NCBI RefSeq assembly: GCF_016863515.1
Contig: NZ_BOPA01000020.1
Coordinates: forward strand, 164,949-228,948
Origin: Micromonospora gifhornensis
Lineage (GTDB): Bacteria; Actinomycetota; Actinomycetes; Mycobacteriales; Micromonosporaceae
Length of the DNA: 64,000 nucleotides
Direction of reading: 5' to 3'
Part shown: positions 8,195 to 17,088 of the stretch, in pieces
Layout of the letters: the number at the start of each line of letters is the position of its first letter
Numbering within the stretch: the stretch's first letter is position 1
Notes under the pieces: generated by a model
Told to the model about the DNA's origin: nothing
Database searches by the model: none
The model's input: only the letters and a program-made list of their open reading frames with translations
Made by a program: the position numbers and the translations under genes

Positions 8195-9826
8195 TTAGTC
8201 CAGCGACAGCAGCCCTTGTTCGGACACCACGCTTACCGACAACGTCTTGTACCCGACCTCGTCGAACAGCACAGTCATCCGGCCTTCCTCGTAACTGAGC
8301 ACCAGGCCCGCACCCCACTCCGGATGCCGGACCTGGCTGTGCACCGGGAACGGCCCCACCGCACCGTCGTCGGCGACGCTGGTGCCGGCGTGACAGTTGT
8401 CGCAGTGCCCGCAGATCGCGCTCATCTGCTCGCCGAAGTACGCCAGCAGGGTCTGGCCCCGGCAGGCGTTGGTCTCGGCGAAGGCGCGCATCATGTCGGT
8501 GCGCGAGCGGGTCAGGTTCTGCTGCCGCTCGGCCTCGGCCAGGGCCGCCTCGGCGGCTTCCACCGGGGTGGGGGAGTAGCGGGGCGCGCCGACCCGCTGT
8601 CCGGCGCGCTGTTGCGCGGCACCCACCTGCTCCAGCAACGCCAGGTACTGGCCGAGCTTGCGCGGCCCCAGGCCGGTGGTCTCGCGCAGTTCCTTGCGGG
8701 TGGTCGGGCCACTGCGCAGCAGCGCGGCCAGGTCGCGGAGTTCGGTGGCGTCCGGCAGGCCGCCGCTGAAGTACCGCTGCAACCCGACGTCCTCGGCCTG
8801 CCAGAGCAGCAGGACCCGGGCGGGTTGGCCGTCGCGTCCGGCGCGACCGATCTCCTGGAAGTAGCTGTCCGGCGAGTCGGGCAGCGCCATGTGCACCACC
8901 CAGGCGATGTTGGGCTTGTCGATGCCCATGCCGAACGCCGAGGTCGCCACCATGATCGGCACCTGGTCGGCGAGGAACGCCTCGTGCAGCCGGGAACGCG
9001 CGCCGCCGGCTATTCCACCGTGGTAGTACTGCGCCGGGAAGCCGGCGACGGTGAGCCGCTCGGCCAGCTCCTCGGCGGCCCGACGGGTCGGCACGTAGAT
9101 GATGCCCGGCCGCTCGTCCTGCTCCAGCAGCGCGATCAACCGCCGCCACCGGTAGTCCTCGGTCGGGCAGTGCGCCACCTCGAAGAAGAGGTTCGGACGG
9201 TCCAGCCCGGACACCACGATCTCCGGGTCGCGCAGCCGCAGCCGGGCGACGATGTCCTCGCGTACCGGCGGGGACGCGGTGGCGGTCAGCGCCACCACCG
9301 GGGGCCGACCGATGCCCTCGATGAGCTGGCCGAGGGCCAGGTAGTCCGGGCGGAAGTCGTGCCCCCAGGCGGAGATGCAGTGCGCCTCGTCGATGGCGAC
9401 GAGCGCCGGTTTCAGGTCGCGGACCTCGGCCAGCCGCTGCGGGTTGGCCAGCTGCTCCGGGGTGATGAAGAGGAACTCGGCCCGCCCGTCGCGGATCTCG
9501 GCGATCGCCTCGGCCTGCTGGCCGGGCGACTCGTCCGAGCTGATCCGCACCGCGCGCAGCTCCGGTCGCTGCCGTTCGTTGAGCGCGGCGATCTGGTCCT
9601 GTTGCAGGGCGAGCAGCGGCGAGATCACCACGGTGGGGCCGGGGATCAGGCTGGCCGGGATCTGGTAGATCGCCGACTTGCCGGCGCCGGTGGGCAGGAC
9701 CACCAGGGCGTCGCGGCGCTTCATCACGGCCCGCATGGCGGCGAGCTGGTTGGGCCGCAGGGTGCTCCAACCGAACAGGCTGCGAGCCGCGCGGCGCAAC
9801 GACATCGAGTGCGTGGTCAGTTTCAT
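8195..9826 (-). CDS. RecQ-family ATP-dependent DNA helicase
   Basis: 543 residues. Helicase motif 0/I is at about residues 24-51 (RPNQ, then PTGAGKS with K50), motif II is DEAH in VAIDEAHCISAWGHDFRPDY, and motif VI is QEIGRAGRDGQP. After the two RecA domains comes a zinc-type cluster (CRGQTLLAYFGE, then CGHCDNC) and a short C-terminal beta-rich segment. No HRDC domain is visible, so it is shorter than E. coli RecQ (about 610). It unwinds 3'-tailed DNA in repair or recombination in this family. The upstream ribosome-binding site is weak; an internal ATG at residue 8 is possible. Confidence 0.92.
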   Translation of the reverse strand: MKLTTHSMSLRRAARSLFGWSTLRPNQLAAMRAVMKRRDALVVLPTGAGKSAIYQIPASLIPGPTVVISPLLALQQDQIAALNERQRPELRAVRISSDESPGQQAEAIAEIRDGRAEFLFITPEQLANPQRLAEVRDLKPALVAIDEAHCISAWGHDFRPDYLALGQLIEGIGRPPVVALTATASPPVREDIVARLRLRDPEIVVSGLDRPNLFFEVAHCPTEDYRWRRLIALLEQDERPGIIYVPTRRAAEELAERLTVAGFPAQYYHGGIAGGARSRLHEAFLADQVPIMVATSAFGMGIDKPNIAWVVHMALPDSPDSYFQEIGRAGRDGQPARVLLLWQAEDVGLQRYFSGGLPDATELRDLAALLRSGPTTRKELRETTGLGPRKLGQYLALLEQVGAAQQRAGQRVGAPRYSPTPVEAAEAALAEAERQQNLTRSRTDMMRAFAETNACRGQTLLAYFGEQMSAICGHCDNCHAGTSVADDGAVGPFPVHSQVRHPEWGAGLVLSYEEGRMTVLFDEVGYKTLSVSVVSEQGLLSLD

Positions 9827-9883
9827 CGAGGGCCGCAGGTACCCGGGTGCCGCCGCGCCGAAACCGGATACCGCAGTCGCCGG

Positions 9884-10834
9884 TCAGGCCAGTCGGGGCA
9901 GCACCTCCCGCTGGTACAGGTCGAGCAGTTCCTGCCAGTGCGGTCCGGTGTTGGCGACGTAGACCTCGTCGAAGCCGGCCTTCGCGTACGCGTCGATCCG
10001 CGCCAGGTGTGCCTCGGCGTCGTTGCCGCAGACGATCGCCTCGCGCATCGCCTGCGGGTCGACGAGTTGGGCGGCCTGCTCGAAGTGCCGGGGCGAGGGC
10101 AGCACCTGCAACAGTTCGCCCGGGATCGCCTCGGTCGGCCACCGCTCGTACGCCAGCCGTACGCCCTCCTGCTCGGTCGGCGCGTACGCGGCCTTGAAGC
10201 CGGCCTGGCACGGCTTGTCGCCGCCGCCGTTGTCGCGGAAGCGGCGCACCAGGTCGGCGTCGGGCACGGTGTTGATGAAGCCGTCGCCGATGCGGGCGGC
10301 GAGGTCGACCGCCTTGGGACCGAACGCGGAGACGTAGACCGGCGGAGGGGTCTCGGGCAGCGTGTAGAGGCGGGCGTGTTCGACCTGGTAGTGGCGTCCG
10401 TGGTGGTTGACGAACCCGCCGTCCCAGAGTTTGCGCATCACCTCGACCGCCTCCTGCAGCATCTGCAGCCGGATGCCGGCCTGCGGCCACCGGTCGCCGA
10501 GGATGTGCTCGTTGAGCGCTTCGCCGGAGCCGACCCCGAGGACGAAGCGTCCCTCGTGCAGCACCGCGCTGGTGGCCGCCGCCTGGGCCAGCACGGCGGG
10601 GTGGATGCGTGTGGTCGGGCAGGTCACTGCGGTGGTGACGGGTAACCGGGTGGCCTGGCTCAGCGCGCCGATCATGGACCAGACGAAAGGTGCCTGGCCC
10701 TGCGCGTCGATCCACGGGTGGTAGTGGTCGGAGATCCAGAGGGCGGCGAATCCGGCCCGTTCCGCGGCCCGCGCCTGGGCCAGTAGCTCCGCAGGCGCAT
10801 ACTCCTCAGTGGACAGAAAGTAGCCGATCTTCAT
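9884..10834 (-). CDS. F420-dependent LLM-class oxidoreductase (FGD-like)
   Basis: 316 residues of a bacterial luciferase-like TIM barrel. It resembles the G6PDH-like F420-dependent group: an N-terminal MKIGYFLSTEEY strand, the ISDHYHPW segment near residue 40 and FVWSMIGALS following it, with RFVLGVGSGEALNEH near 105. These are positions that hold coenzyme F420 in FGD-type enzymes. The substrate is unknown; it lacks evidence for true glucose-6-phosphate specificity. The coding start ATG at 10834 is followed immediately by the conserved strand, which supports it. Confidence 0.85.
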   Translation of the reverse strand: MKIGYFLSTEEYAPAELLAQARAAERAGFAALWISDHYHPWIDAQGQAPFVWSMIGALSQATRLPVTTAVTCPTTRIHPAVLAQAAATSAVLHEGRFVLGVGSGEALNEHILGDRWPQAGIRLQMLQEAVEVMRKLWDGGFVNHHGRHYQVEHARLYTLPETPPPVYVSAFGPKAVDLAARIGDGFINTVPDADLVRRFRDNGGGDKPCQAGFKAAYAPTEQEGVRLAYERWPTEAIPGELLQVLPSPRHFEQAAQLVDPQAMREAIVCGNDAEAHLARIDAYAKAGFDEVYVANTGPHWQELLDLYQREVLPRLA

Positions 10835-10905
10835 GGGCTGCCCCTCGCCGTGTCGGTGTCTGCGGCAGCGGTACCCCGCGGTGTGCCGGTCACACCCGGT
10901 GGGGG

Positions 10906-11025
10906 TCAGCGTCGGAACATCGCCCGGATCGCGAGGAGCAGCAGCAGGCCGCCGACCACCAGGCCGAGCAGGCGTACGCCGGGGATGTCGGCCGCGTTCG
11001 TCGCTTCGGCAAGCAGCGGTTCCAT
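10906..11025 (-). CDS. Possible 39-residue single-pass membrane protein
   Basis: A short frame of 39 codons begins MEPLLAEATNAADIP, continues into a clean hydrophobic segment (LLGLVVGGLLLLLAI) and ends in a basic tail (FRR), the layout of a small single-span membrane protein. No good ribosome-binding site is visible. It lies between the F420 oxidoreductase and the GH3 gene, in the orientation of the former. Support is the membrane pattern only. Confidence 0.45.
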   Translation of the reverse strand: MEPLLAEATNAADIPGVRLLGLVVGGLLLLLAIRAMFRR

Positions 11026-11143
11026 CCCCGCACTCTCGCGGGGCAGCGCTCCCAAGGCAACTGTAAGGTTTATTGACTATTCGTTGGCGCGGTGTGACCA
11101 TGTCTGCACCGTCGGGTGGCGGTACGAGCGGAGGAGAGCGGGC

Positions 11144-12655
11144 ATGAGCGCGTCCAACGGAAACCTGGCGGCGTTGGCGACAGCCGTTCTCCAGCCCGGT
11201 TTCGTCGGCACCGTCCCACCCGACTGGGTCCGCCGCTGGCTCGGCGACGGGCTCGGGTCGGTGGTCCTGTTCAGCCGCAACGTCGTCGACCCGGAGCAGG
11301 TCAGCGCGCTGACCGCCGCGCTGCGGGCGGAACGGCCCGACGTGATCGTCGCGATCGACGAGGAGGCCGGCGACGTCACCCGGATCGAGTCGGTGCGGGG
11401 CAGTTCCCGGCCGGGCAACCTCGCCCTCGGCATCGTGGACGACCCGGCGCTCACCGAGGAGGTCGCCCGCGACCTCGGTGCCGAACTCGCCGCCGCCGGA
11501 GTGACCCTGAACTACGCGCCGGACGCCGACGTCAACTCCAACCCGGACAATCCGGTGATCGGGGTCCGTTCCTTCGGCGCCGACGCCGCGCTGGTGGCCC
11601 GGCACACCACCGCCTGGGTACGCGGCCTGCAGTCCAGCGGTGTCGCCGCCTGCGCCAAGCACTTTCCGGGCCACGGCGACACCCACGTCGACTCGCACCA
11701 CGACCTGCCCCGGATCACCGCCGACCGGGCCCGGCTGGACGCCGTCGAGCTGGCCCCCTTCCGGGCCGCTGTCGCCGCGGGCGTACAGGCGGTGATGACC
11801 GGCCATCTGCTGGTGCCGGCGTTGGACCCGCACCTGCCGGCCACCTTGAGCAGCCGGATCCTCGGTGGCCTGCTCCGGGAGGAGTTGGGCTTCAGCGGGG
11901 TGGTGGTGACCGACGGGATCGAGATGCAGGCCGTGGCGGGCCGGTACGGCCTCTCCGGTGCCGTCGTACGGGCCCTCGCCGCCGGTGCCGACGCGATCTG
12001 CGTGGGCGGCGAGCACGCCGACGAGCAGACCGTCCGTCACCTGCGGGACGCCATCGTGGCCGCGGTCGTCGCCGGGGACCTGCCGGAGGAGCGGCTGGCC
12101 GAAGCGGCCAAGCGGGTCGGTCAGCTCGCCGCCTGGACGGTGGCCGCCCGGGCGGCCGGGCCGCTCGGCGATCCGGCCGACGGCACCGGTTCGACGGTCG
12201 GTCTGCACGCGGCCCGTCGCGCCGTGCGGATCACCCGGACCGGTGGGGAGGCCGCGCTGCCGCTGGGCCGCGCCGCGCACGTGGTGGAGTTCGCGCCACC
12301 GCACAACATCGCCATCGGCGCGGACACCCCGTGGGGCGTGGCCGCACCCCTGGCCGAACTGCTGCCGGGCACCACCGTCGCCCGCTACACCGAGGCCGCG
12401 ACGCCGGCCGACCCAGGCGCCGACGCCGCCGGCCGGCCCCTGGTCCTGGTGGTGCGGGACCTGCACCGGCACACCTGGATGCGCGCCGCCGTCGACCGGG
12501 CACTGACCGCCCACCCGGACGCGGTGGTGGTGGAGCTGGGAGTCCCCGCGCTTGTCACCGGGCCGGTGCACATCGCCACCCACGGCGCCACCCGGGCCGC
12601 GGGACGGGCCGCGGCCGAGGTGCTCAGCGGAGTCACCGTCACGTCAGGCTGGTGA
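11144..12655 (+). CDS. Glycoside hydrolase family 3 beta-N-acetylhexosaminidase (NagZ-like)
   Basis: 503 residues. The GH3 N-terminal barrel (about 1-335) has the NagZ hallmark KHFPGHGDTHVDSHHDLP near residues 172-189, which carries the His/Asp catalytic dyad of NagZ-type enzymes. The nucleophile Asp is in VVTDGIEMQ near 256. The C-terminal 150 residues form a second domain of the GH3 C type. It likely removes N-acetylglucosamine from muropeptides or chitin oligomers. No signal peptide is visible, so action is cytoplasmic unless export is non-classical. RBS GAGGAGAG precedes ATG. Confidence 0.9.
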   Translation: MSASNGNLAALATAVLQPGFVGTVPPDWVRRWLGDGLGSVVLFSRNVVDPEQVSALTAALRAERPDVIVAIDEEAGDVTRIESVRGSSRPGNLALGIVDDPALTEEVARDLGAELAAAGVTLNYAPDADVNSNPDNPVIGVRSFGADAALVARHTTAWVRGLQSSGVAACAKHFPGHGDTHVDSHHDLPRITADRARLDAVELAPFRAAVAAGVQAVMTGHLLVPALDPHLPATLSSRILGGLLREELGFSGVVVTDGIEMQAVAGRYGLSGAVVRALAAGADAICVGGEHADEQTVRHLRDAIVAAVVAGDLPEERLAEAAKRVGQLAAWTVAARAAGPLGDPADGTGSTVGLHAARRAVRITRTGGEAALPLGRAAHVVEFAPPHNIAIGADTPWGVAAPLAELLPGTTVARYTEAATPADPGADAAGRPLVLVVRDLHRHTWMRAAVDRALTAHPDAVVVELGVPALVTGPVHIATHGATRAAGRAAAEVLSGVTVTSGW

Positions 12656-12935
12656 CCAGGTCGGCGTACTCGGGGTGGCGTTTGATGAACGCGGCCATGA
12701 AGGGGCACTGCGGCACGATCCGCTGACCCTGGGCGCGGACCTGGTCCAGCGTGCCGCGCATCAGCGCCGAGCCGACGCCCATGCCCTGGAACGCCGGGTC
12801 CACCTCGGTGTGGGTGAAGACCAGCGCCTCCCCGCGGGGCAGGTACGCGGTGAACCCGGCAAGCGCGTCGTCGACCAGGATCTCGTAGCGGTGTTTGGCG
12901 GCGTTCTCCTCGACCAGCATGCTCACGCCGCCCAT
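12639..12935 (-). CDS. Small GNAT-like N-acetyltransferase (YjdJ/COG2388 type)
   Basis: 98 residues with a compact acetyl-CoA-binding core: a TEVDPAFQGMGVGSALMRGTLD segment contains the Q/RxGxG loop, followed by a CPFMAAFIKRHPEY tail characteristic of this minimal GNAT family. The ATG at 12935 gives the full N-terminus; an in-frame ATG at 12920 is also possible. It converges on and overlaps the GH3 gene by 17 bases. Acceptor unknown. Confidence 0.85.
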   Translation of the reverse strand: MGGVSMLVEENAAKHRYEILVDDALAGFTAYLPRGEALVFTHTEVDPAFQGMGVGSALMRGTLDQVRAQGQRIVPQCPFMAAFIKRHPEYADLVTSLT

Positions 12936-12943
12936 TGTCCACC

Positions 12944-12995
12944 GGCCGGCGCGACGCCGACGGTGTTCGCGGGCCGGCGCGACGCCGACGGTGTT
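12944..12995. repeat. 24-bp direct repeat, period 28
   Basis: Two exact 24-base copies (12944-12967 and 12972-12995) lie in the short gap between the acetyltransferase start and the lipoprotein start, on the promoter side of both genes. No function is evident. Confidence 0.7.
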
Positions 12996-13024
12996 AGCCG
13001 GCGTCTCGTACGCTTGGCGGCGTG

Positions 13025-13384
13025 ATGAACCGACCCCCCGCCGGTAGGACCCCCCGTACCCGCAGAATCGCCGGTCTGCTCGCCGGTCTCGCCCTGGGCA
13101 CGGCACTGCTGGCCGGCTGCAGCTCGGAAGGCGCCAGCACCAACTGCGGACTGGACGCCTGCACGGTGACCTTCGACCGTGGCGTCGAGGCAAGTGCCAA
13201 CATCCTCGGCGTCGAGGCCAAGCTGGTCGGTGTGCAGAACGACCAGGTCACCCTCGACATCGCCGGTGAGCAGTTGACGTTGACCGTCGGCCAGCAGGCC
13301 GCCGAGGTCGGTGGCCTCGGGGTCACCCTGGACAGCGTCACGGATTCGCAGGTCGCGGTCCGGATCGCCCGCAACCCGGGCTGA
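13025..13384 (+). CDS. Small lipoprotein of unknown function
   Basis: 119 residues. It has an N-terminal twin-arginine-rich n-region (RTPRTRR), a hydrophobic stretch and the lipobox LLAGC, so the mature protein would be lipid-anchored at Cys35 or so on the outer face of the membrane. The mature part has two further cysteines (NCGLDAC) that could form a disulfide and a beta-rich body. GTG at 13022 or ATG at 13025 can start it. I do not recognise the family. Confidence 0.8.
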   Translation: MNRPPAGRTPRTRRIAGLLAGLALGTALLAGCSSEGASTNCGLDACTVTFDRGVEASANILGVEAKLVGVQNDQVTLDIAGEQLTLTVGQQAAEVGGLGVTLDSVTDSQVAVRIARNPG

Positions 13385-13444
13385 GCGGTCACGGCGGGCG
13401 GCGGCCCACGTTTGGAAATCTTCGCGTTCGGTGATTGAGAGCCC

Positions 13445-14266
13445 ATGTCTCTTACCCGGAACGCCGAAGCCACCGCCGCCCGTACGGCCGACAGCCGGTG
13501 GCTGGAACTCCTCGCCCGGGCCGGTTTCATCGGCTACGGGATCGTGCACCTGTTGTTCGGCTGGCTGGTCCTGCAGCTCGCGTTCGGCAAGTCTGCCGAC
13601 GACGGCGACCAGTCCGGCGCGCTGCGTACCCTCGCGGCGCAACCCATGGGCAAGTTCCTTGTCATCGCGATCGCCGTCGGCATGCTCGCCATGGCGATCT
13701 GGCAGGCCCTCGAAGCGGCCGTCGGGCACCACGCCGCGCAGGGCAACGACCGGACCAAGGAGCGGGTCGTCTCCGCCGCCCGGACGGTCATCTACCTCTG
13801 GTTGGCCTGGACGGCCTGGAAGGTCTTCTCCAACGCCAACTCCGACAGCGCCTCCCAGCAGGAGGAGCTCACCGCGCGGCTGATGGAGTCCAGCGGTGGC
13901 CGCTGGCTGGTCGGCCTCGCCGGTCTGGTGCTCGCCGGCATCGGTGTCGGCATGGTCGTCTACGGGGCCAAGAAGAAGTTCATGAAGCGGCTGAAGACCG
14001 GTGAGATGAACGCCCGGACCACCCAGCTCGCCCGCCGTCTCGGCATGGCCGGCTACATCTCCCGGGGCAGCGCCTTCGCCGTCACCGGTCTGCTGGTCGT
14101 GCTGGCCGCGGTCAACTACGACCCGGAGAAGGCCCGTGGCCTGGACGCCGCGCTGCGGACGCTGCGCGACCAGCCCTTCGGCACCCTCCTGCTGCTCCTG
14201 ATCGGCCTGGGCATCGCCGCCTTCGGCGTCTACTGCTTCCTCCAGTCCCGCTACCGCAAGGTCTGA
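13445..14266 (+). CDS. DUF1206-family membrane protein
   Basis: 273 residues with six predicted membrane segments arranged as three repeats of about 80 residues. Each repeat starts with a R/K-x-GFIGYG or GYISRG type turn (residues about 24-32, 200-210), which is the DUF1206 pattern. Function of the family is unknown. It is followed by a 12-bp hairpin terminator, so it is likely monocistronic. Confidence 0.88.
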   Translation: MSLTRNAEATAARTADSRWLELLARAGFIGYGIVHLLFGWLVLQLAFGKSADDGDQSGALRTLAAQPMGKFLVIAIAVGMLAMAIWQALEAAVGHHAAQGNDRTKERVVSAARTVIYLWLAWTAWKVFSNANSDSASQQEELTARLMESSGGRWLVGLAGLVLAGIGVGMVVYGAKKKFMKRLKTGEMNARTTQLARRLGMAGYISRGSAFAVTGLLVVLAAVNYDPEKARGLDAALRTLRDQPFGTLLLLLIGLGIAAFGVYCFLQSRYRKV

Positions 14267-14274
14267 ACCCTCCG

Positions 14275-14305
14275 GCCGGCCACCGCATCCCCAGCGGTGG
14301 CCGGC
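14275..14305. terminator. Hairpin terminator after DUF1206 gene
   Basis: A perfect 12-bp stem (14275-14286 with 14294-14305) with a 7-base loop begins 8 bases after the stop codon. Confidence 0.75.
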
Positions 14306-14373
14306 GGCGGCGATCCGAGGCAAGATGGCCCCTTTGTGCGGATCTTGCCGTCGGACCGGAGGGAGAGGAACAC

Positions 14374-15564
14374 GTGCACAGTTACCTGGTTACGGTCGTC
14401 GCCGCGCTCGTCGCGGCGGCGGCCGCTGTCGTGGTCGTCGAGGTGGTGCATCGACTGATCGGACGGTGGGGACGTCGGTCGGTGCTGCTGACCGAGCTGG
14501 CCGAGCACGCGCACCGGGCCGCCCAGGTGACCGCGACGGTGCTGTCCGTGCAGTTCGCCGTCCGCTTCAGCACCGGCTACGCCGTCGACGCCCCCTGGCG
14601 GCAGGTGCTGCTGCATCTGCTGGTGCTCGCGGTGATCGCCGCCAGCGCCTGGCTGGTCGCCGCCCTGCTGGTGGTGGTCGAGGACACCGCACTGGCCCGG
14701 TTCCGCGTCGACGTGCCGGACAACCGGCACGCCCGCCGGGTACGCACCCAGGTCGTCATGCTCCGCCGGGTCACCATCGTGGTGATCGTGGTCCTCACCC
14801 TCGGCGTGATGCTGATGACCTTCCCCGCCGTCCGCGGCATCGGTGCCGGCGTGCTGACCAGCGCCGGCGTGGTCGGTATCGTCGCCGCGCTGGCCGCGCA
14901 GAGTCTGCTCGGCAACCTCTTCGCCGGGCTGCAACTGGCCTTCAGCGACGCGGTCCGCCTCGACGACGTGGTGGTGGTCGAGGGGGAGTGGGGCCGCATC
15001 GAGGAGTTGACCCTCAGCTACGTGGTGGTGCAGATCTGGGACGACCGGCGGCTGATCCTGCCCACCTCCTACTTCACCAGCACCCCGTTCCAGAACTGGA
15101 CCCGGACCGAGGCCGCCGTGCTGGGCACGGCCGAGTTCGAGGTCGACTGGTCGGTTCCGGTGCAGGCCATGCGGGAGGAGTTGCGTCGCCTGGTGGAGGG
15201 CACCGACCTGTGGGACGGCCGGGTCTGCGTACTCCAGGTGACGGACGCGACCGGCGGCATGGTCAAGATTCGCGCGTTGGTGAGCGCCGCCAGCGCCGGC
15301 GCGTTGTGGGACCTGCGCTGCCTGGTCCGCGAACACCTGGTGGCCTGGGTACGCGACCAGCGGCCCACCGCGATGCCCCGGCTGCGCGCCGAGGTCGGCG
15401 ACGGTGCCGGCACCCTGCCCTGGCAGTGGGTACGGCCCGCGCGGGCCCCACGCCGTCGCTCCGACGTGCCGGACGACGCGCGCCTCTTCGGTGGCAGCGA
15501 CGACGGCGAGGCCCGCAGCGAGGCTTTCGTCGGCCCCGACGAACCCGCCGAGGCGCGCCACTGA
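14374..15564 (+). CDS. MscS-type mechanosensitive ion channel
   Basis: 396 residues. It has an N-terminal membrane segment, two more around 85-110 and 130-155, and the pore-lining helix TM3 region near 160-190 (AGVLTSAGVVGIVAALAAQSLLGNLFAGLQLAF), which matches the MscS pore signature. A beta-domain follows (DDVVVVEGEWGRIEELTLSYVVVQIWD). It releases solutes on hypo-osmotic shock. The GTG at 14374 has GGGAGAGGA upstream. The C-terminal tail from about 350 is charged and variable. Confidence 0.9.
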   Translation: MHSYLVTVVAALVAAAAAVVVVEVVHRLIGRWGRRSVLLTELAEHAHRAAQVTATVLSVQFAVRFSTGYAVDAPWRQVLLHLLVLAVIAASAWLVAALLVVVEDTALARFRVDVPDNRHARRVRTQVVMLRRVTIVVIVVLTLGVMLMTFPAVRGIGAGVLTSAGVVGIVAALAAQSLLGNLFAGLQLAFSDAVRLDDVVVVEGEWGRIEELTLSYVVVQIWDDRRLILPTSYFTSTPFQNWTRTEAAVLGTAEFEVDWSVPVQAMREELRRLVEGTDLWDGRVCVLQVTDATGGMVKIRALVSAASAGALWDLRCLVREHLVAWVRDQRPTAMPRLRAEVGDGAGTLPWQWVRPARAPRRRSDVPDDARLFGGSDDGEARSEAFVGPDEPAEARH

Positions 15565-15768
15565 CCCGGTGCCGGCCGCTCTGGCACGGGACGTCACGGC
15601 ATTCGAATTGCACATCCGGTTCGGTGGCGTCCGTTTGCCGGCGCGTTTTCTGGGGACCTGCTGCGGGACGCTTCTGTCCCATCTCGGTGCTGCGCCGGGT
15701 GACGAGTCGAGGATTGACCGGCGGCGAGTTCGGGCATACAGCGCGGTGATGAACGAGAGGGGGACAGC

Positions 15769-16239
15769 ATGGCCGACGTGGCGAATATCAGGACATCCCA
15801 CAACGGGGGGACATCCCACAACGGGAAGACCGCCCATCTCGGGAGCGAACCGTCCACCGCCGAGCTGGTCCAGCGGGCGGCCGAGCAGGTCTCCCGGCTG
15901 GTGCGCGACGAACTCACGCTAGCCCGTGCCGAGCTGACGGAGAAGGGCAAGCGCGCCGGCATCGGTGCCGGTCTGCTCGCCGGCGGCGGCGCGTTCGCGT
16001 TCTTCGGTCTCGGTGCGCTGGTGACCACCGCGATCCTGCTGCTGGCCCTGGTGATGCCGGCGTGGGTCGCCGCGCTGATCGTGGCGGTGGTCATGTTCCT
16101 GATCGCCGGTGTGCTGGCTCTGATCGGACGCCGTCAGGTCAGCCGGGCGGTGCCGCCGGTGCCGCAGGCGACCGTGCGCAGCCTGCGCGCCGACGTCGAC
16201 GTGGTCAGCGCCGCGGTGAAGGACAGGGGACGGGCATGA
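15769..16239 (+). CDS. Holin-like (Phage_holin_3_6) membrane protein
   Basis: 156 residues. It has an amphipathic helix (about 30-62, SRLVRDELTLARAELTEKGK) and two membrane segments (about 65-90 and 97-122). This is the actinobacterial chromosomal form of the holin 3_6 family and not evidence of a prophage. The N-terminus contains an in-frame hexapeptide duplication (TSHNGG then TSHNGK) from a 17-base direct repeat at 15791-15807 and 15809-15825. The stop overlaps the next start (ATGA), giving a three-gene operon. Confidence 0.85.
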   Translation: MADVANIRTSHNGGTSHNGKTAHLGSEPSTAELVQRAAEQVSRLVRDELTLARAELTEKGKRAGIGAGLLAGGGAFAFFGLGALVTTAILLLALVMPAWVAALIVAVVMFLIAGVLALIGRRQVSRAVPPVPQATVRSLRADVDVVSAAVKDRGRA

Positions 16240-16556
16240 CGCGCAACGGCACCGGCGACACCGAGGCGCTGCGGGCGGAGATCCAGCGGACCCGGGTCGA
16301 GTTGGGCGAGACGATGGAGGCGCTGGCCGCGAAGGCCGACGTCAAGAAGCGGCTGAAGTCCTCTGCGGACCAGGCCCGGGAGCGGGTGCGTGACCAGGCC
16401 GCGATGACCGTCGCCCGGGTCCGTGCACAGACCGGCCTGCGCCGGGAGATGTCCGCGGACGGGGCTCGCAGCGGTCCGGCGCCCTTCGTGGCGCTGGCCG
16501 CCGGTGCGGTCGTCGCCGCGGTGATTCTGGCCATCATCCAGGGGAGGCGTCGATGA
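16236..16556 (+). CDS. DUF3618-family membrane protein
   Basis: 106 residues. A charged helix at the N-terminus (ALRAEIQRTRVELGETMEALAAKADVK) is the DUF3618 signature. It is followed by an Arg-rich coiled region and one C-terminal membrane segment (about 84-102) ending in GRRR. It is coupled by ATGA overlaps to the holin-like gene before it and the DUF4235 gene after it. These three families recur together in actinobacteria; the joint role is unknown, probably envelope-related. Confidence 0.87.
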   Translation: MTRNGTGDTEALRAEIQRTRVELGETMEALAAKADVKKRLKSSADQARERVRDQAAMTVARVRAQTGLRREMSADGARSGPAPFVALAAGAVVAAVILAIIQGRRR

Positions 16557-16825
16557 GCAAGGGCATCGGCAAGGCCGCCTACCGGCCGGTCGGGGTGCTG
16601 ATGGGCCTCGCCGCCGGTGCCATCGCCGGCAGCATCTTCCGTCAGGTGTGGAAGATGACCGCCGGAGACGGCGAGGCGCCCAACGCGACCGATGAGGACC
16701 GTCGCTGGGGTGAGATCCTCGCGGCGGCGGCCCTGCAGGGAGCAATTTTCGCGGTGGTGCGGGCCGCCGTGGATCGTGGCGGAGCGGTGGGCGTACGCCG
16801 CCTGACCGGCAGTTGGCCGGACTAG
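16553..16825 (+). CDS. DUF4235-family membrane protein
   Basis: 90 residues. The N-terminal segment (AYRPVGVLMGLAAGAIAGSIF) is hydrophobic, followed by a QVWKM motif, a charged loop with DEDRRWGEIL, and a second hydrophobic stretch (AAALQGAIFAVVRAA), which is the DUF4235 layout. It is the last gene of the holin-like/DUF3618/DUF4235 operon. Confidence 0.87.
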   Translation: MSKGIGKAAYRPVGVLMGLAAGAIAGSIFRQVWKMTAGDGEAPNATDEDRRWGEILAAAALQGAIFAVVRAAVDRGGAVGVRRLTGSWPD

Positions 16826-17088
16826 AACGGCCGCGCGCAGGGCACTTTCGACTCATGCACAGCCGCCGTCGAGCGATGCCGACGTATCCGTCAGGTCACA
16901 TGTCGGAGAATTTCGTCCGCTAGGCTGTGCAGAGTTTTTGCGTACGTGGTTTGCTGTTCCACGCTGTTGAGAGATGGCGTGGTTGAGAGAAGCTCTCCTT
17001 CACCGGGGGCCGCCTCAGGCACCGCTGCTCGAAAACGGCCAACCGGCCGCACGGCGTGCTGGGCCGCCAGTTTTAGAAGGAGATACAC

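Noticed and set aside
15769..16825. Prophage remnant, because of the holin-like protein
   Set aside because: No lysin, terminase, capsid or integrase is nearby; the holin 3_6 family is chromosomal in actinobacteria and occurs with DUF3618/DUF4235.
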